Shown here: positions 10,904 to 21,528 of the stretch, piece by piece
How the letters are laid out: each line of letters starts with the position of its first letter
Numbering within the stretch: the first letter of the stretch is position 1
Assembly (NCBI GenBank): GCA_039583875.1
Contig: CM077163.1
Location: forward strand, 229,702,646-229,766,645
From: Platanthera guangdongensis
Taxonomy: Eukaryota > Streptophyta > Magnoliopsida > Asparagales > Orchidaceae
Length of the DNA: 64,000 nucleotides
Reading direction: 5' to 3'
Translations under genes and position numbers: made by a program
The notes under the pieces: generated by a model
Told to the model about the DNA's origin: nothing
Database searches by the model: none
Seen by the model: the letters and a program-made list of their open reading frames with translations, nothing else

Positions 10904-11254
10904 ATATGTTGCGGGTCGGGCGGAGCCAGCTGCGGACGGGCGAAGCCCGCCGGGAGCGTCCGAAGCCCGCTGGAGCGAGCGTAGCCCGCCGTCGCCGGTC
11001 GGGTACTGTCGCGCGAGGCCATATGGGCGGGTACTATCCACGACAAATGTCACCGCCCACAACAAATATCGTTGCCCACGACAAATGTCGTCGCCCCCGA
11101 CAAATGTCGTCCCCACGACAAATGTCGCACTACCGGCGAAGGTCGCATCCCGGCGAATGTCGCATCCAGCCGAATGCCGCACCCTGCCGATTATCGCACC
11201 CCCGCCGAATGCTCCCAATTCCAGGGCCGAAAGCCCGTACCTGTCACTTGTATA
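10904..11254. mobile_element. GC-rich hairpin element flanked on both sides by (TA)n
   Basis: A ~350-bp GC-rich block is set between an ATATATAT run (about 10896-10904) and a (TA)n run (11255-11267). It starts with several GGGCGAAGCCC-like hairpins. Its centre has tandem units around CCCACGACAAATGTCG (about 11038-11130). It ends with CCGTACCTGTCACTTG directly before (TA)n. The same end occurs at 11571-11585. Insertion into TA microsatellites recalls Micron elements, but this is inference. Confidence 0.5.
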
Positions 11255-11507
11255 TATATATATACATCTGTGCCTCCTTTACACTCACAACGTGCATGCA
11301 ATTAATAATAATTAGCGTAGCTCGGAGGTGAGTTGGTAATATGATTAATGCATAAATTTATGTGCAGCAACTTTTATATGGATTTGGCATCATAAGTTGC
11401 TGAAGCAGAGCATGCCCACATGGTTCTAATGATTCAAGTTCAACCAAAATCCTCCATTGTCGGTCAATCCAACACCTACCCTTACATTGACTATTCTTCA
11501 TCAAGGG

Positions 11508-12421
11508 CCGTGGCGGATCCAGAGGGGGGTAAGGGGGTACTGTGGTGCGTGGCTATCGGGCCGTAGGCCCGTACCTGTCACTCGTATATATATATATATA
11601 TACAGTTAATAACTTCTGTAAACTTATTTTCAGATCCAATTTTTCTCTCCTATATAGAAAGAGATCGTTTCTCTCGCTTCTCTCGTCTGAGTCGTCTCCC
11701 TCGCCCCTTTTCGCTAGGGTTGGCTGAGAGCCTCTTAGGAAGAGCTCTTCCCTCGATTGGCGAGTTGGCGGCCTCCTTCAGTGGAATCAAAGCCGTATTG
11801 TGCTATTTGGCGTGAATCCAGCCAACTATCGCGAGATTTGGGCGACGTCGGCTGTGCTGGGTTGGGGAAATTCTGAATAAGACTTTACCTTTGAGTTTTC
11901 TTCTTTTTCCTTACATAAATTTCACTGTAAGTTTTCCTCAGCTACACCATTATCAGTTAGACGTTTTTTCTCATTTCGATTTAAAGAATTTGTCAACAAT
12001 TTCTAAAATTTGTGAGAAATTGCCCGAAACGAAGAAATCAAATACCTATTATCTTGTTGACAAGCTAATTCAGCTAATTTTGACACTTCCGGTCTCAACA
12101 GTGACTACAGAATTGTCATTTTTTGCTATGAAGCTTATTAAAACAAGACTGCGCAACAAAATGAAGGATGAATTTTTGGCAAATTGTATGACTCTCTACA
12201 TAGAATGAGAAATAGCAGAGAAGATCAAGAAAGATGTGCTCATTGATGAATTCTATGAGTTGAAAAAACGGCGTGCACAACTAAAATAAGATAAAATTCA
12301 TATTGTAATTTTTCATTTATTGTTAATACTAAAATTTCAAACTAGAATTTTTTTTGCTTATTATACTTTGATTCACAATTTTTTTGGCCCCCCCTTACTT
12401 CGAATCCTGGATCCGCCCCTG
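11508..12421 (+). mobile_element. hAT transposon remnant
   Basis: The ends form a terminal inverted repeat: GGCGGATCCAGAGG near 11513 and CCTGGATCCGCCCCTG ending at 12421. This is the CAGGGGCGGA-type terminus common in plant hAT elements. A transposase C-terminal fragment lies inside. Eight-base flanks are similar (CATCAAGG against CATCTAGG) but the left boundary is ambiguous by a base or two. At about 0.9 kb it is an internally deleted derivative. A (TA)n run with the CCGTACCTGTCACTCG motif occurs in its left part. Confidence 0.75.
11891..12289 (+). pseudogene. hAT transposase C-terminal dimerisation domain fragment
   Basis: The frame contains a segment of the hAT C-terminal dimerisation region: LVDKLIQLILTLPVSTVTTE followed by SFFAMKLIKTRLRNKM and a LANCMTLYIE motif. 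An in-frame TGA at 12206-12208 (CGA to TGA is the simplest change) separates it from the last ~26 codons, which end at TAA 12287-12289. The N-terminal zinc finger and catalytic residues are absent. The closest plant relatives by memory are the TTF-type/zinc-finger MYM-like hAT proteins. It cannot be functional alone. Confidence 0.82.
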
Positions 12422-12429
12422 CATCTAGG

Positions 12430-13640
12430 CACCCGCGGGCACAAAAAAATTTCTATAGCCTATTACCCTTGCAGGCGGGACTTTGGGAGGCCGCACTCTT
12501 TGAGGCCAAACTAGCTCCTTCAAACTTGAAAGAAGAGGTTGGAATTATAAAAAACCTTAAAGATATTCAAAGATCTTGCAAAAGAATCCTGCTGATTGTT
12601 GATTCGTCTCCATCATGTAGTTGTCCTTGAACCAGTTTTTTTTCTGTTATTTATTAATAACGGAAATGAATTTATTAGTAATAATACCCTATTTTTATTC
12701 TTTATAAAGTAATCACGTTCGATTTAAGGAATAAGATGTGAAAACCTATTGAGGATTGCTAGGGTTTTTTATTCATTAGTAAAACTGTCTTAATAGGATT
12801 TCAGTCATCTTGTTTTACCATCGTTGAGTTTAGGGTTTAGGGTCTACAAATGGTAGTTTTGTGTGGTTACGGTGTGTGGATAGTCGTATAACCATCGTAA
12901 TCACTTCCCGGAGCCTATAAAAAGGGCTCAGGACCCCCTCCATTTCTAACTCTTCCTCCTCTCAGTCTTCTTCTTCCTCAGGTCGGAGCACTGCCGGAAT
13001 CCTCCTACGTGCCTCCTCCACCCGTCGGGCAACCCGGAAATTTGCCCAAGTCCACGACGGATCTGGGAAGAAGACGTTCTTCTCGCCATTTCGCGAAACC
13101 TCCTACGTGCACGACATTTCTCAAGTTACTGTTGACACATCTCCACGCATTCCGCCACTAAGTTTGCCAGTCAAGTAGCGTCTTGAGAATTGGAAGGAAC
13201 AAGCTTCGTGTGAGGCGGCTTGTCGCCCACCAAGCCTAATATCATCTCTCATCTTAAAACTGTAACGAGAAGTGGTATGTCGCCCTCGATTCTCAATACA
13301 CTCTGTAAACTGCCTCCAATAGTGAAGTTTGACTGACATCGTACCGATCACGTGGTTTTTTACTCAATTGAGAGGTTTTTCGACGTAAAAATTGTCTTGT
13401 GTGCTTATTCTTATTCTGCGACTGTATGCGCGCTCGACCGCTCCACTGGCTAAGACGTTCTAGTTTAGTCCGGCCTACCAGAAGGGTTGAGTTGGCCGCA
13501 ACAAATTTAGTATTACCTCGCTCAGGGTCCGTTCACGCTGTGTTATTGTTCATATTAATTCGAAAAAAAACGCTACAATCATAAACTGTGTTGGACATGA
13601 AAATAGTTATGACCACAACAAAGAAAAAAAAAACCAATTT
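12430..13640. repeat. Gene-free stretch with a possible Copia-type solo LTR
   Basis: No gene is supported. A TATA box (TATAAAAAG, 12916-12924) is followed by a CT-rich leader. Near 13360-13420 there is a GTGGTTTTTTACTC...CGACGTAAAAATTG pattern like the end of many plant Copia LTRs. The LTR ends could not be fixed, so this is tentative. Confidence 0.35.
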
Positions 13641-13643
13641 GGA

Positions 13644-13800
13644 GTTCTTTAGGTGTGGTCCGCGAATGATAATTCATATCAACCACGTTTAGGGCTGCTG
13701 CCGCCATGTTAAACGGAGCCTTAAGCTCCGTCTAGCATGGTGGTGGCGGTCGTAAACGCATGGGTTAAATCGTCATCCGTTAAGGATCACCTAAGAAACA
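13644..13800. repeat. Foldback element with long inverted repeat
   Basis: The left arm (TTCTTTAGGTGTGGTCC...) pairs with the right arm (...GGATCACCTAAGAA). The inner part is strongest: ACGGAGCCT and AAGCTCCGT meet at the centre near 13724. A partial direct copy of the left arm follows at about 13843-13904. It has no coding capacity. Confidence 0.65.
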
Positions 13801-13904
13801 TAATCCATTTGAACATAAAAGTGAATGAAATGTTTTAGGACATTAACGAATGACAATTTAACCCCGTATTTGTGACCGTCGACACCATGCCAAACGGAGC
13901 CTTA

Positions 13905-14125
13905 GGCTATATTTGGTTCGGCAATGTCGGGTGCATCCGGTGGGTCGAAACGTCACTTTGAAACCGTAGGGGGAGAGGTGGGGGTCGAAACGATGCGGAT
14001 CGGAACCGTTTCCTCCTTGTTGCGGGTGCAAACAGAGCAAACGCCGCTTGCGGTCGTTTATTTACCCGTCGTCCGGCGACGTTTGCTCCAAAGAGAAGCA
14101 GCGAAACGCCAAACCAAATGAAACC
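13905..14125. mobile_element. PIF/Harbinger-like MITE, copy 1
   Basis: The 221-bp element begins GGCTATATTTGGTTCGGC and ends GCCAAACCAAATGAAACC, forming imperfect terminal inverted repeats. It is flanked by TTA (13902-13904) and TCA (14126-14128), close to the TWA target of PIF/Harbinger Tourist-like MITEs. Copy 2 lies at 14866-15086. Short open frames inside are shared by both copies only because the copies are homologous. Confidence 0.75.
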
Positions 14126-14128
14126 TCA

Positions 14129-14864
14129 ATGAAAGGATGAAGGTCCAGCAACATCCCGTCGGCGTTGTTTGAAGAGCGGGCTGTGCAGAAGGCGGCCTGT
14201 TATGTTTTCAGATGAATAGTATCCCGAGATTTTTATGGTTGATAATTGATATATATTTCACTCTATTGAGTAATGTATTATTTTCTGACCTTCTTAATAC
14301 GGGGCTGCAAGGCCGCCGCGTATGCAACATGGTGGTCATAGCCAATCGTAAACAAGATTTTTTAGAAATATTAGGGTACGAGTTACGCACCATTCTCACG
14401 GTGAGTTACTGGTATAACTGTTCCATTTGTGATTTTATGGTATATATTTTTTTGATAAAATACGGCTGTATTGAAATACAATCATATTTATTGATATTCG
14501 GCGGTGCCCGGACAGGCAAGGTCTGACACCTGGGCTTACCTGGGTCTGGCCTAGGCCGGGCATCGAGTCAAAACGGGGGCCCTGTAAGAACCCCAAGCCT
14601 GGGCTAGATCCGGGCCGGGCCGCCAAATCCGGTCTTTTTGAACATGTAATGTAATGGATAGATGAATGTTAACTCATAATAAATTGTTAATTGTCATTGC
14701 ACTCAAAATATTAAATTTTAACTACACCAAACTCAAAATATTAAATTTTAACCAAACTTTGGGATGAATGGTTGCTGCTAATAAGGGCACTTAGGTATAA
14801 GTTGTGATAAAGAAGTATTTTATAAAGCAGCCGAGCCTATTATGTACTAAACTTCAAGAGAATA
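14129..14864. other. Gene-free stretch
   Basis: Mostly AT-rich, with one GC-rich block (about 14497-14640) made of GGGCCGGGCC and CTGGGCTTAC-like motifs that looks like a TE end. No gene was recognised. Confidence 0.5.
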
Positions 14865-14865
14865 A

Positions 14866-15086
14866 GGCTATATTTGATTCGGCGGTGGTAGGTGCATCCG
14901 GTGGGTTGAAACGTCACTTTAAAATCGGAGGGGGAGAGGTGGGGGTCGAAACGGAGCGGATTAAGGCCGTTTGCTTCTTGTTGCAGGTGCAAACAGAACA
15001 AACGCCAGCGGCGACCATTTGTTTACCCGCCGTCTGGCGGAATTTGCTCCAAACGGATGCGGCAAAACGCCGAATCAAACGAAGTC
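14866..15086. mobile_element. PIF/Harbinger-like MITE, copy 2
   Basis: This copy has the same 221-bp length as copy 1, with terminal repeats GGCTATATTTGATTCGGC and GCCGAATCAAACGAAGTC. It is flanked by a perfect TAA duplication (14863-14865 and 15087-15089). The two copies differ at several tens of positions, so they are not recent duplicates of each other. Confidence 0.8.
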
Positions 15087-15205
15087 TAAGTTTTAATCGA
15101 TGCAAGAAGAATATAATTAACAAGGTGATTGTGGGGTAAGGATAATGTGCACGATTTGATTAAGACAGGCGAGAAGATCGATGCGGATATGTGAAGTAGA
15201 TATTT

Positions 15206-15365
15206 GCTGTCATGGGAGGTGTTGAGCTTTCTCCACCTCCAGTTGAGTCGGGCTCCTGGGAAGGGTTGAGCTTCCTCCACCTCCAGCTGAGTAGGGCTCC
15301 TGGGAGGTGTTAAGATTTCTCCACCTCTAGTTAAGTCAGACTCCTGGGAGGTGTCGAGATCTTTC
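15206..15365 (+). repeat. 44-bp tandem array, hairpin-forming
   Basis: About 3.5 copies of a 44-bp unit are present. The first unit has GGAGGTG, a 12-nt spacer and CACCTCC, a perfect 7-bp stem. The next units keep most pairs. The stem and loop lengths match the arrays of the Tat elements at 27070 and 51916, although the stem sequence differs. Confidence 0.75.
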
Positions 15366-15498
15366 TCCTCTCTACCGCCAGCCGAAATTCCCCCTTGGGG
15401 GGACTTTGAGTGGCGTGTTGTTTAACGCCCCTCTCTCCGAACCACGTGTTCTACATTATTTTTTCCAAGCTCGTGCCGATTTCGAAACAAACAGGAAT

Positions 15499-16213
15499 TG
15501 TATATAACCCGTAATCCGTTGAGAATAGAGGCGACTGAGGATGGCCAAGAGGATCTCACCTACCTAGGGAGAGTGCATGAAAAGTCACCCCCAGGGGAAA
15601 AATTCAGGGTCCAGAGGCGAGATCAAGCGTCCAGAGGCGAGATCCAGGGCCTAGAGGAGAGATTCGAGGTCCAAAGGCGAGATCCATCATCCAAAGGTGA
15701 GATCCAGGGTTCAGAGGCAAGATCCAGGGTCCAAAGCCGAGATCTAGGGTCCACAGACAAGATTTAGGGTCCACAGACGAGATCCAGGGTCCAGAGATCT
15801 ATTTTAGATATGCTAATAGCTCCTCCAAACAGTGGAGTTTCGCTATTGGTAGAACAATTTACACTATGTCTAGTAAAACCAAAAGATATGATTCTAGTAT
15901 TTGCAGAAAAGACTTGAAAAACTATAAATAGACCTCATTGACACCTTTGGAGGACAGGATTCTTCTTTGACTTCCTACTCCTCTGATTTGTCTTGGTTGG
16001 CCCAAAGTGCCCTCAAAGGTGTCCAACTTAGCATTGGTTAGGAAGGGGAAACTCTCTTTGATGTTCTGGATGTGTGGCGGGACCTCCTTACTGCAGCTCA
16101 TGATCTGTTTCTTAGTTTCAAGCAACTGGTCAAATGCTCTTCCTTGGAAGAAATAGGTGCAAGTTACCCTCTAGGACCCGAACTCTTCTTGAAATCAGAT
16201 TCCGGTTTCAACA
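15499..16213 (+). repeat. 715-bp LTR of the diverged Tat relative
   Basis: It starts TGTATATAACCC (compare TGTACAACCC in the young Tat LTRs) and ends CCGGTTTCAACA, the same end. It has TATAAATA at 15923-15930. A block starting ATAGC at 15816 lies 107 bp upstream and matches the U3 block of both young LTRs. About ten 18-19 bp tandem units around GAGATCCAGGGTCCA fill 15600-15795. Confidence 0.8.
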
Positions 16214-16700
16214 GGCGGTCACCCACATTGATTTTTAAAAATATATATTTTTAATAATATAAAGATTTTTTGTACTTGTTAGGTATCAAATATATACTAG
16301 TAGAAATGTAGAACTAAAAATAGGCAAATAATTATCTTCATTAAGTTGATCGAGGGTGTGTCATTCAAGCGTGTGGTCCTGGGTTTAAGTCTCATGCATG
16401 GGCACATTTGTTTATTTTTTTTGATATAATTCAGATTATTTATATTTTCATATTTTATTATTTTAATTACTTTTAATTACATATGTTTTAAAAGTTGAGT
16501 ATTCTTTTGCTAATTTATAAAAAATGATAATAATGAATATTTGATAATTATTAAGTAATAAAATTTTAAAGTATTATGATGAACAATTAAAAAAATTTAT
16601 TCCGAAATTATTTTTTAATTAATGCTTTAATTATATATATCATAAAAGCTTTTTATTCAAATTAGGTAAAAATGTCCAATACATACATTTATTGATCTTT
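16214..16700. other. AT-rich gene-free stretch
   Basis: Nothing beyond AT-rich DNA with homopolymer runs was seen here. Confidence 0.6.
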
Positions 16701-16707
16701 ATTAAAT

Positions 16708-16880
16708 ACGAGAATCTTCGCACAGGCTACGCCCTTGCTCTATGGTCTCGGGCGGCCTTCGGCCGCAACAGGCGGGCTTCGCCCGCCTGCGCACGGACTT
16801 CGCCCGTGCTTGATGCTTCATGTTGTTTAATTTCGGCCGCATCGAAGCGGGCTTCGCCCGCTTCCATGCAATCCACCATC
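16708..16880 (-). repeat. GC-rich multi-hairpin transposon end
   Basis: Successive hairpins GCGGGCTTCGCCCGC, GCGGCCTTCGGCCGC and relatives occur here. Read on the minus strand, the block ends ...GCGAAGATTCTCGTA, matching the end at 60180-60258 (...GCGAAGATGCTCGTA). The hairpin just inside the terminus recalls Helitron 3' ends, but a CTRR terminus is not seen. Confidence 0.5.
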
Positions 16881-17015
16881 TCGGCGCCGCACCTCCCACT
16901 CGCGGCTCCTATTGTGGAGCAGGTGCCGCTTCGTGCGACGGAGGCTGGAGTGGTGGCAAGAGTGGCTGTAGAACCTTTGGCGCCGAGAAGAGCGACATAA
17001 ATGCAGCTTAAACAT

Positions 17016-20000
17016 GTGATGAGCTTCAATCCTCCAGTATTTATGGGGATTGGAACCCCAACCCAGGACGAGGATTGACTCTCTCGTGTTAAGAGAGTCA
17101 TGACAATGACTGAAACAGATGAATGACAGAAGTCAACAATAGCCGCTTTCATGTTGGATGGAGATGGGAGACTGTGGTGGGAAGAGCTGGAGTTGCATCT
17201 CTTGGTTGGAAGACAACTCACCAATGTTTCGATGGATGAGTTCTCGAGGTTATTCCTTGCTAGATACCTCCCCTCAACGCAGAGAATCGACATGGAGAAT
17301 CACTTCCAGAGATTGACGCAGGGGGATAGTAGCGTGGATGAATATCTCCACGAGTTCACGAGGTTGGGTCGTTATGCTAGCGCTACTTTTGTTGACGAGG
17401 AGCGTAAGACCAACCGGTTCTACGAGGGTCTGCGTGATGACCTAAGGCTACTGCTCTCTGGGCCTATGACACAGGGTTTCCTAACTCTGGTCAATATCGC
17501 CCGATCTCTTCATGAGAAGGATATGAAGAGAGTTCAGGAGAAGAAGGACTCAAGCTCGAAGAAGTCAGAATTCAAGGTGCCGAGCTTGTCAAAGTCTGGG
17601 TTTTGTAAGTGGAACAAGAAGGCAAGGACTTTGGGTCCAACCCCACCTTCAGGTGCGTCTGGAGTTACTATAGTACGAGGCCCGGTTACTTGCTGTTGGA
17701 GTGGGCGCCCGAAGTCAGAGAAGAAGCATGGAGCAACTTATGCGAAGAAGGGAAATGCGGTGGAGTAAACCGCATCCCAGCACGCTACATTCCAGCCTAG
17801 AGTTTACAACCTTGGTCAACAAGAGGCCATAAAGAAGGCTGATGTGGTGACAAATATGATTTCACTGAATAACACGTTTAGCTTTACATACTTGTTGTCT
17901 TATGCGCGTTAGCATGTGACTTGTTATGCTAGGCTTTGTTTTGATCTTTAATTGTCCGGCAAAAGCACTGTTTGATACGGGAGTTTCGCACTCCTTTTTA
18001 TCCGAGAAATTTATATCGCGCATCAGAATGCATTCTTCGATGATAACGAATAAATTGGATGTGTTGTTGCCTAACAGGTGTTCTATGCGCGTGAATAGAG
18101 TTTGCTACGTGAAGGTACGAATTGGGAGTAAATAGTTTGACTTACAAGCGTCGCTACTACCGATAGTGGAGTTTTATAAAATTTGGCATGGACTGGCTCG
18201 CGGAGCAGCGTACGTACATTGATTGCAACCGCAAAGTGGTCAGACTGGGTGTGGATACGGAGCGTGAGATGACATTCTCTGGCATGAGGGGATCGGCAAG
18301 ACTTTGATGTCTACTATTCAGGTACTTAAGGCAGTTCGTAGTGGTGCAGAACTATTTTTCACTTTGGTGGAGGCTTCGAAGCCCAAGCCAGGTCTAGATG
18401 GTATCCCGATCGTATAAGAGTTTCCTGACATTTTTCCAGAAAATCTCCTTGGAGCCCCACCTCAGCGGGAGATCGACTTCACCATCGAGTTAGTGTCAGG
18501 TGCCAAGCCTATATCACGCTCCCCGTACCGCTTAGCGCCTAAGGAGATGTCGAAATTGAAGGTGCAACTGCAAGAGCTGTTAGATCAAGGGTATGTGCGT
18601 CCAAGTTCGTCGCCTTGGAGCTCGCCAGTCCTTTTTGTTAAGAAGAAGGATGTAAGCTTACGACTGTGTATTTATTACAGAGAGTTGAATAAGCTAACAT
18701 AGAAGAATAGATATCCAATCCCGAGGATTGATGATCTGTTCGATCAACTGGTCGGTTTGACTGTGTATTCGAAGCTAGATTTGAAATCCGGGTACAATCA
18801 GCTAAGAATTAGGGAAAGTGACATTCCCAAGATGGCTTTCAACACACGTTATGGGCATTATGAGTTCACCATCATGCTGTTTGTGCTGACCAATGCGCCA
18901 TCCATGTTTATGGATCTGATGAACTAGAAGTTCAGAGAATACTTGGACCAGTTCGTGATAGTCTTTATTGACGATATATTGGTGTACTCACAGTGCAAGG
19001 ATGATCATTTCAAGCATCTTCATATGGTTTTGTAGATCCTGAGAGGAACCAACTATATGCCAAATTCTCTAAATGTGAATTTTGGCTATCCTCGGTAGCA
19101 TTCCATGGTCATGTGGTTAGTGGAGAGGGAATTGCTGTAGATCCGGTGAAGGTAGCTGCGACATGGGAGTGGTCTGTGCTGTCTACTGTGGCGGAAGTCC
19201 GGAGTTTTCTGGGGCTTGCTGGTTATTACAAGCGCTTTGTGGAGAACTTCTCTGGGATAGCATTGCCCCTCACCACTCTGACTAGGAAGAATCAGAAGTT
19301 TGTTTGGTCACCGGAGTGCGCACAAGCTTTCGAAGAACTAAAGTGCTGTCTGATCACGATGTCTATCTTATGTTCGCCATGTGGATCAGAGAGCTTTGAC
19401 ATTTACAGTGACGCCTCTGGGAGTGGTTTAGGCTGTGTTCTACTTCAGCATGGGAAGGTGATAACCCATGGGTCACGTTAGTTGAAGGTGCATGAGAGGA
19501 ATTACCCAGTCTATGATTTGGAGTTGGAGGCCGTGGTATTCGCTCTTAAGCTTTGGAGGCATTATCTTTATGGGGTTAAGGTCGATATCCATTCAGATCA
19601 CAAGAGCCTGAAGTATCTGATAGATCAGAATGACCTGAACATGCGTCAGCCAAGGTGTATGGAGTTCCTTGGGGATTACACCTACAAGATTCATTATATT
19701 CCTGGGAAGGGGAACGTTGCGGTGGATGCTCTGAGCCATAGGACCCCTACACGAGCCAACTTGATACAGATGCATGACGAGCCGCTCATTCGGGATTTGG
19801 AGGCCTTGGAGATCTCATGTGTTGACAAGGGATCTAGTACGAACGCGTGTTTGAGTTGGACGGAGATTCAATATGACGTCGTGGACAGGATTTGGCAGGC
19901 CTTGGAGTTGTACGTGAGCTTGAAACGTCGCATGGAGGAGACCGTTGATGGGTCTAATGACCAGTTCTCTATCGACGATGGCCATTTATGGAAAGGCAGC

Positions 20001-20682
20001 CGATTGTGTGTTCCTAATGCAGGGAAGTTACGATAAGAATTAATGTATGAGACACACTTTACGAAGTACTCGATTCACCTCGGGATCACAATATGTTCAA
20101 GGACATGAAGAAACTGTTCTGGTGGCCAGGACTGAGGAAAGACATAGCATTGTATGTGGCAAAATGTCAAACATGTGCCTTGGTGAAGGCCGAATGCCAG
20201 AAGCCAGGTGGATTTATGAAGTCTTTGCCTATACCAGAGTGGAAATTTGATGACGTCTCTATGGATTTCGTGCACGGCTTGCTGAGATCACACAAGGGAA
20301 AAGATGCCATTTGGGTGGTCGTTGATCGTTTAACGAAGGTGTCACACTTCATACCCAATAGGAAGGATGATTCAGTAGAGAAACTAACGAAGCTATATGT
20401 GGACAGCATAGTCTGTTTGCACGGCGTACCCCGGAGCATCGTTAGTGACAAAGATGGTCGGTTCACATCTAACGATTGGAGGCTCATTCATCAGTTGTTG
20501 GGTACCAAGTTGAACTTCAGCACGACTTTTCACCCACAGACAGATGGTCAGTCTGAGAGGGTGAACATGACGATGGAAGATACGCTTCGTATGCGTGCTT
20601 TGGATTTTGGGAAAATGTGGGATAATCATCTTTTTATGATTGAGTTCGGGAACAATAACAACTACCAATCCAACATTCAGAT
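17016..20682 (+). pseudogene. Tekay/Del-type Gypsy gag-pol, part 1 (interrupted)
   Basis: An old chromovirus-like gag-pol is broken by several stops and frameshifts. Parts in order: gag from about 17016 with a FNPPVF start and a GDGRLWWEE motif, with TGA stops near 17077 and 17127; protease with DTGVSHSF near 17974; RT with [10 protein letters not shown] near 18625 and FIDDILVYS near 18963; RNase H with DASGSGLG near 19410 and TDHKSL-like SDHKSL near 19595; integrase with WWPGLRKDI near 20120 and HPQTDGQSERVN near 20530. The frame stops at 20682, where the Tat element 20683-32843 is inserted, and resumes at 32844. The 5' LTR and gag start were not found; the left end abuts GC-rich hairpin DNA. 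Confidence 0.88.
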
Positions 20683-21473
20683 TGTACAACCCTGTGTCCG
20701 GCGAGCGGGCCCAGCCAGGGAGGTTGAGCGGGCCTGGACCCGCGACCCGCACCCGAGCGGCGAGACAGGCTATGCGGCAGAAGGCCTGACCCGCTCCCGC
20801 CCACTTCAGGCGAGCGGGCCGGCAACCCGCGGCGAGCGAGCTGGCCCCAAGGATGGCGACCCGCCGGCTGATCCCCCCTGCATGCGACCTGACCGCCGAC
20901 CCGCCCGGCAAAAGGCCGGCAGCTCGCCCATATCGGCTCGCACTCGCCCAGTGATGGTAGGCGAGCCCCAGAGCCGGGTCGCGCCCGCCTCCCACGGATG
21001 GAATCGGAGGCGAGCTGACTCCCCATGGGTGCGAATAGCTACTCAGGGCAGCGGAGCCTCGCTGTTGGCAGACCAGGTAGGACTGCGCATAGCTATTCAG
21101 AACAGCGGAGGTTGGCTGTTGGCAGACCCAACCAGGGGCTTTTTGGTATTTCCAGGTCAGTTCTTTTGGTTATTGGCAGTTCAGATTCTGAAAATCTATA
21201 AATAAGACCCAAGGGGTACCTCAGAGGACACGCTTTCAGTGCCTCCTTACTCTCATTCTCAAGTGTTCTCTGAGAGTACCTTAGCTCGGCTCTTGGCTAA
21301 GGAGGGGAAGCGCTCAGAGATCTTCCGGGTTTGTGGTGGGACCTCCCTGCCGAGCCCTTGGGTCTGTCTTTCCTTGCCTCTCTCGTTGTTTTTCTTGCAG
21401 GTGCGAAGTAGGCGCGAGACCACCCCTTCCCCAAGGGTCGAACTCCACAAGAGGCCGGATTCCGGTTTCAACA
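20683..21473 (+). repeat. 5' LTR of Tat element 1
   Basis: The LTR starts TGTACAACCC and ends CCGGTTTCAACA. TATAAATA lies at 21197-21204. A ~42-bp U3 block starting ATAGCTATTCAG (21089) occurs a second time 54 bp upstream (21035). The left half (20700-21020) is unrelated to the LTR of Tat element 2; the right half is homologous. An acceptor-like TTCTTGCAG lies near 21400. Confidence 0.95.
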
Positions 21474-21476
21474 TCT

Positions 21477-21490
21477 TGGTGCGGTGAGCG
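21477..21490 (+). other. Primer-binding site, Tat element 1
   Basis: TGGTGCGGTGAGCG begins three bases after the LTR end and is shared with element 2 (46320-46333). It would pair with a tRNA whose 3' end is CGCTCACCGCACCA; I did not identify which tRNA. Confidence 0.6.
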
Positions 21491-21528
21491 TGGAGAGTGG
21501 TCAGTGCAGAAAAGCTTCGGCGAGCTCA

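Larger units (their letters stand above)
15206..16213 (+). mobile_element. 3' end of a diverged Tat-like Gypsy element
   Basis: This segment has the same order as the 3' ends of the two young Tat elements: a tandem hairpin array (15206-15365), a short pre-LTR stretch with CCAAGCTCG...CGAAACAAACAGGAAT, and an LTR (15499-16213). Sequence identity to those elements is low except in short blocks, so it represents an older or different family. No coding part remains. Confidence 0.75.

Noticed and set aside
11310..11340. tRNA-like stretch (TAGCTCGGAGGTGAGTTGG)
   Set aside because: No acceptor stem, anticodon arm or T-arm consensus follows, so it is not a tRNA gene.
13924..15139. Similar short proteins at 13924-14121 and 14804-15139
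   Set aside because: Their similarity comes from two copies of the same non-coding MITE.
20093..21205. 370-aa plus-strand frame joining integrase to LTR sequence
   Set aside because: It is a chimera created by the Tat insertion at 20683; only the part before 20683 is integrase.
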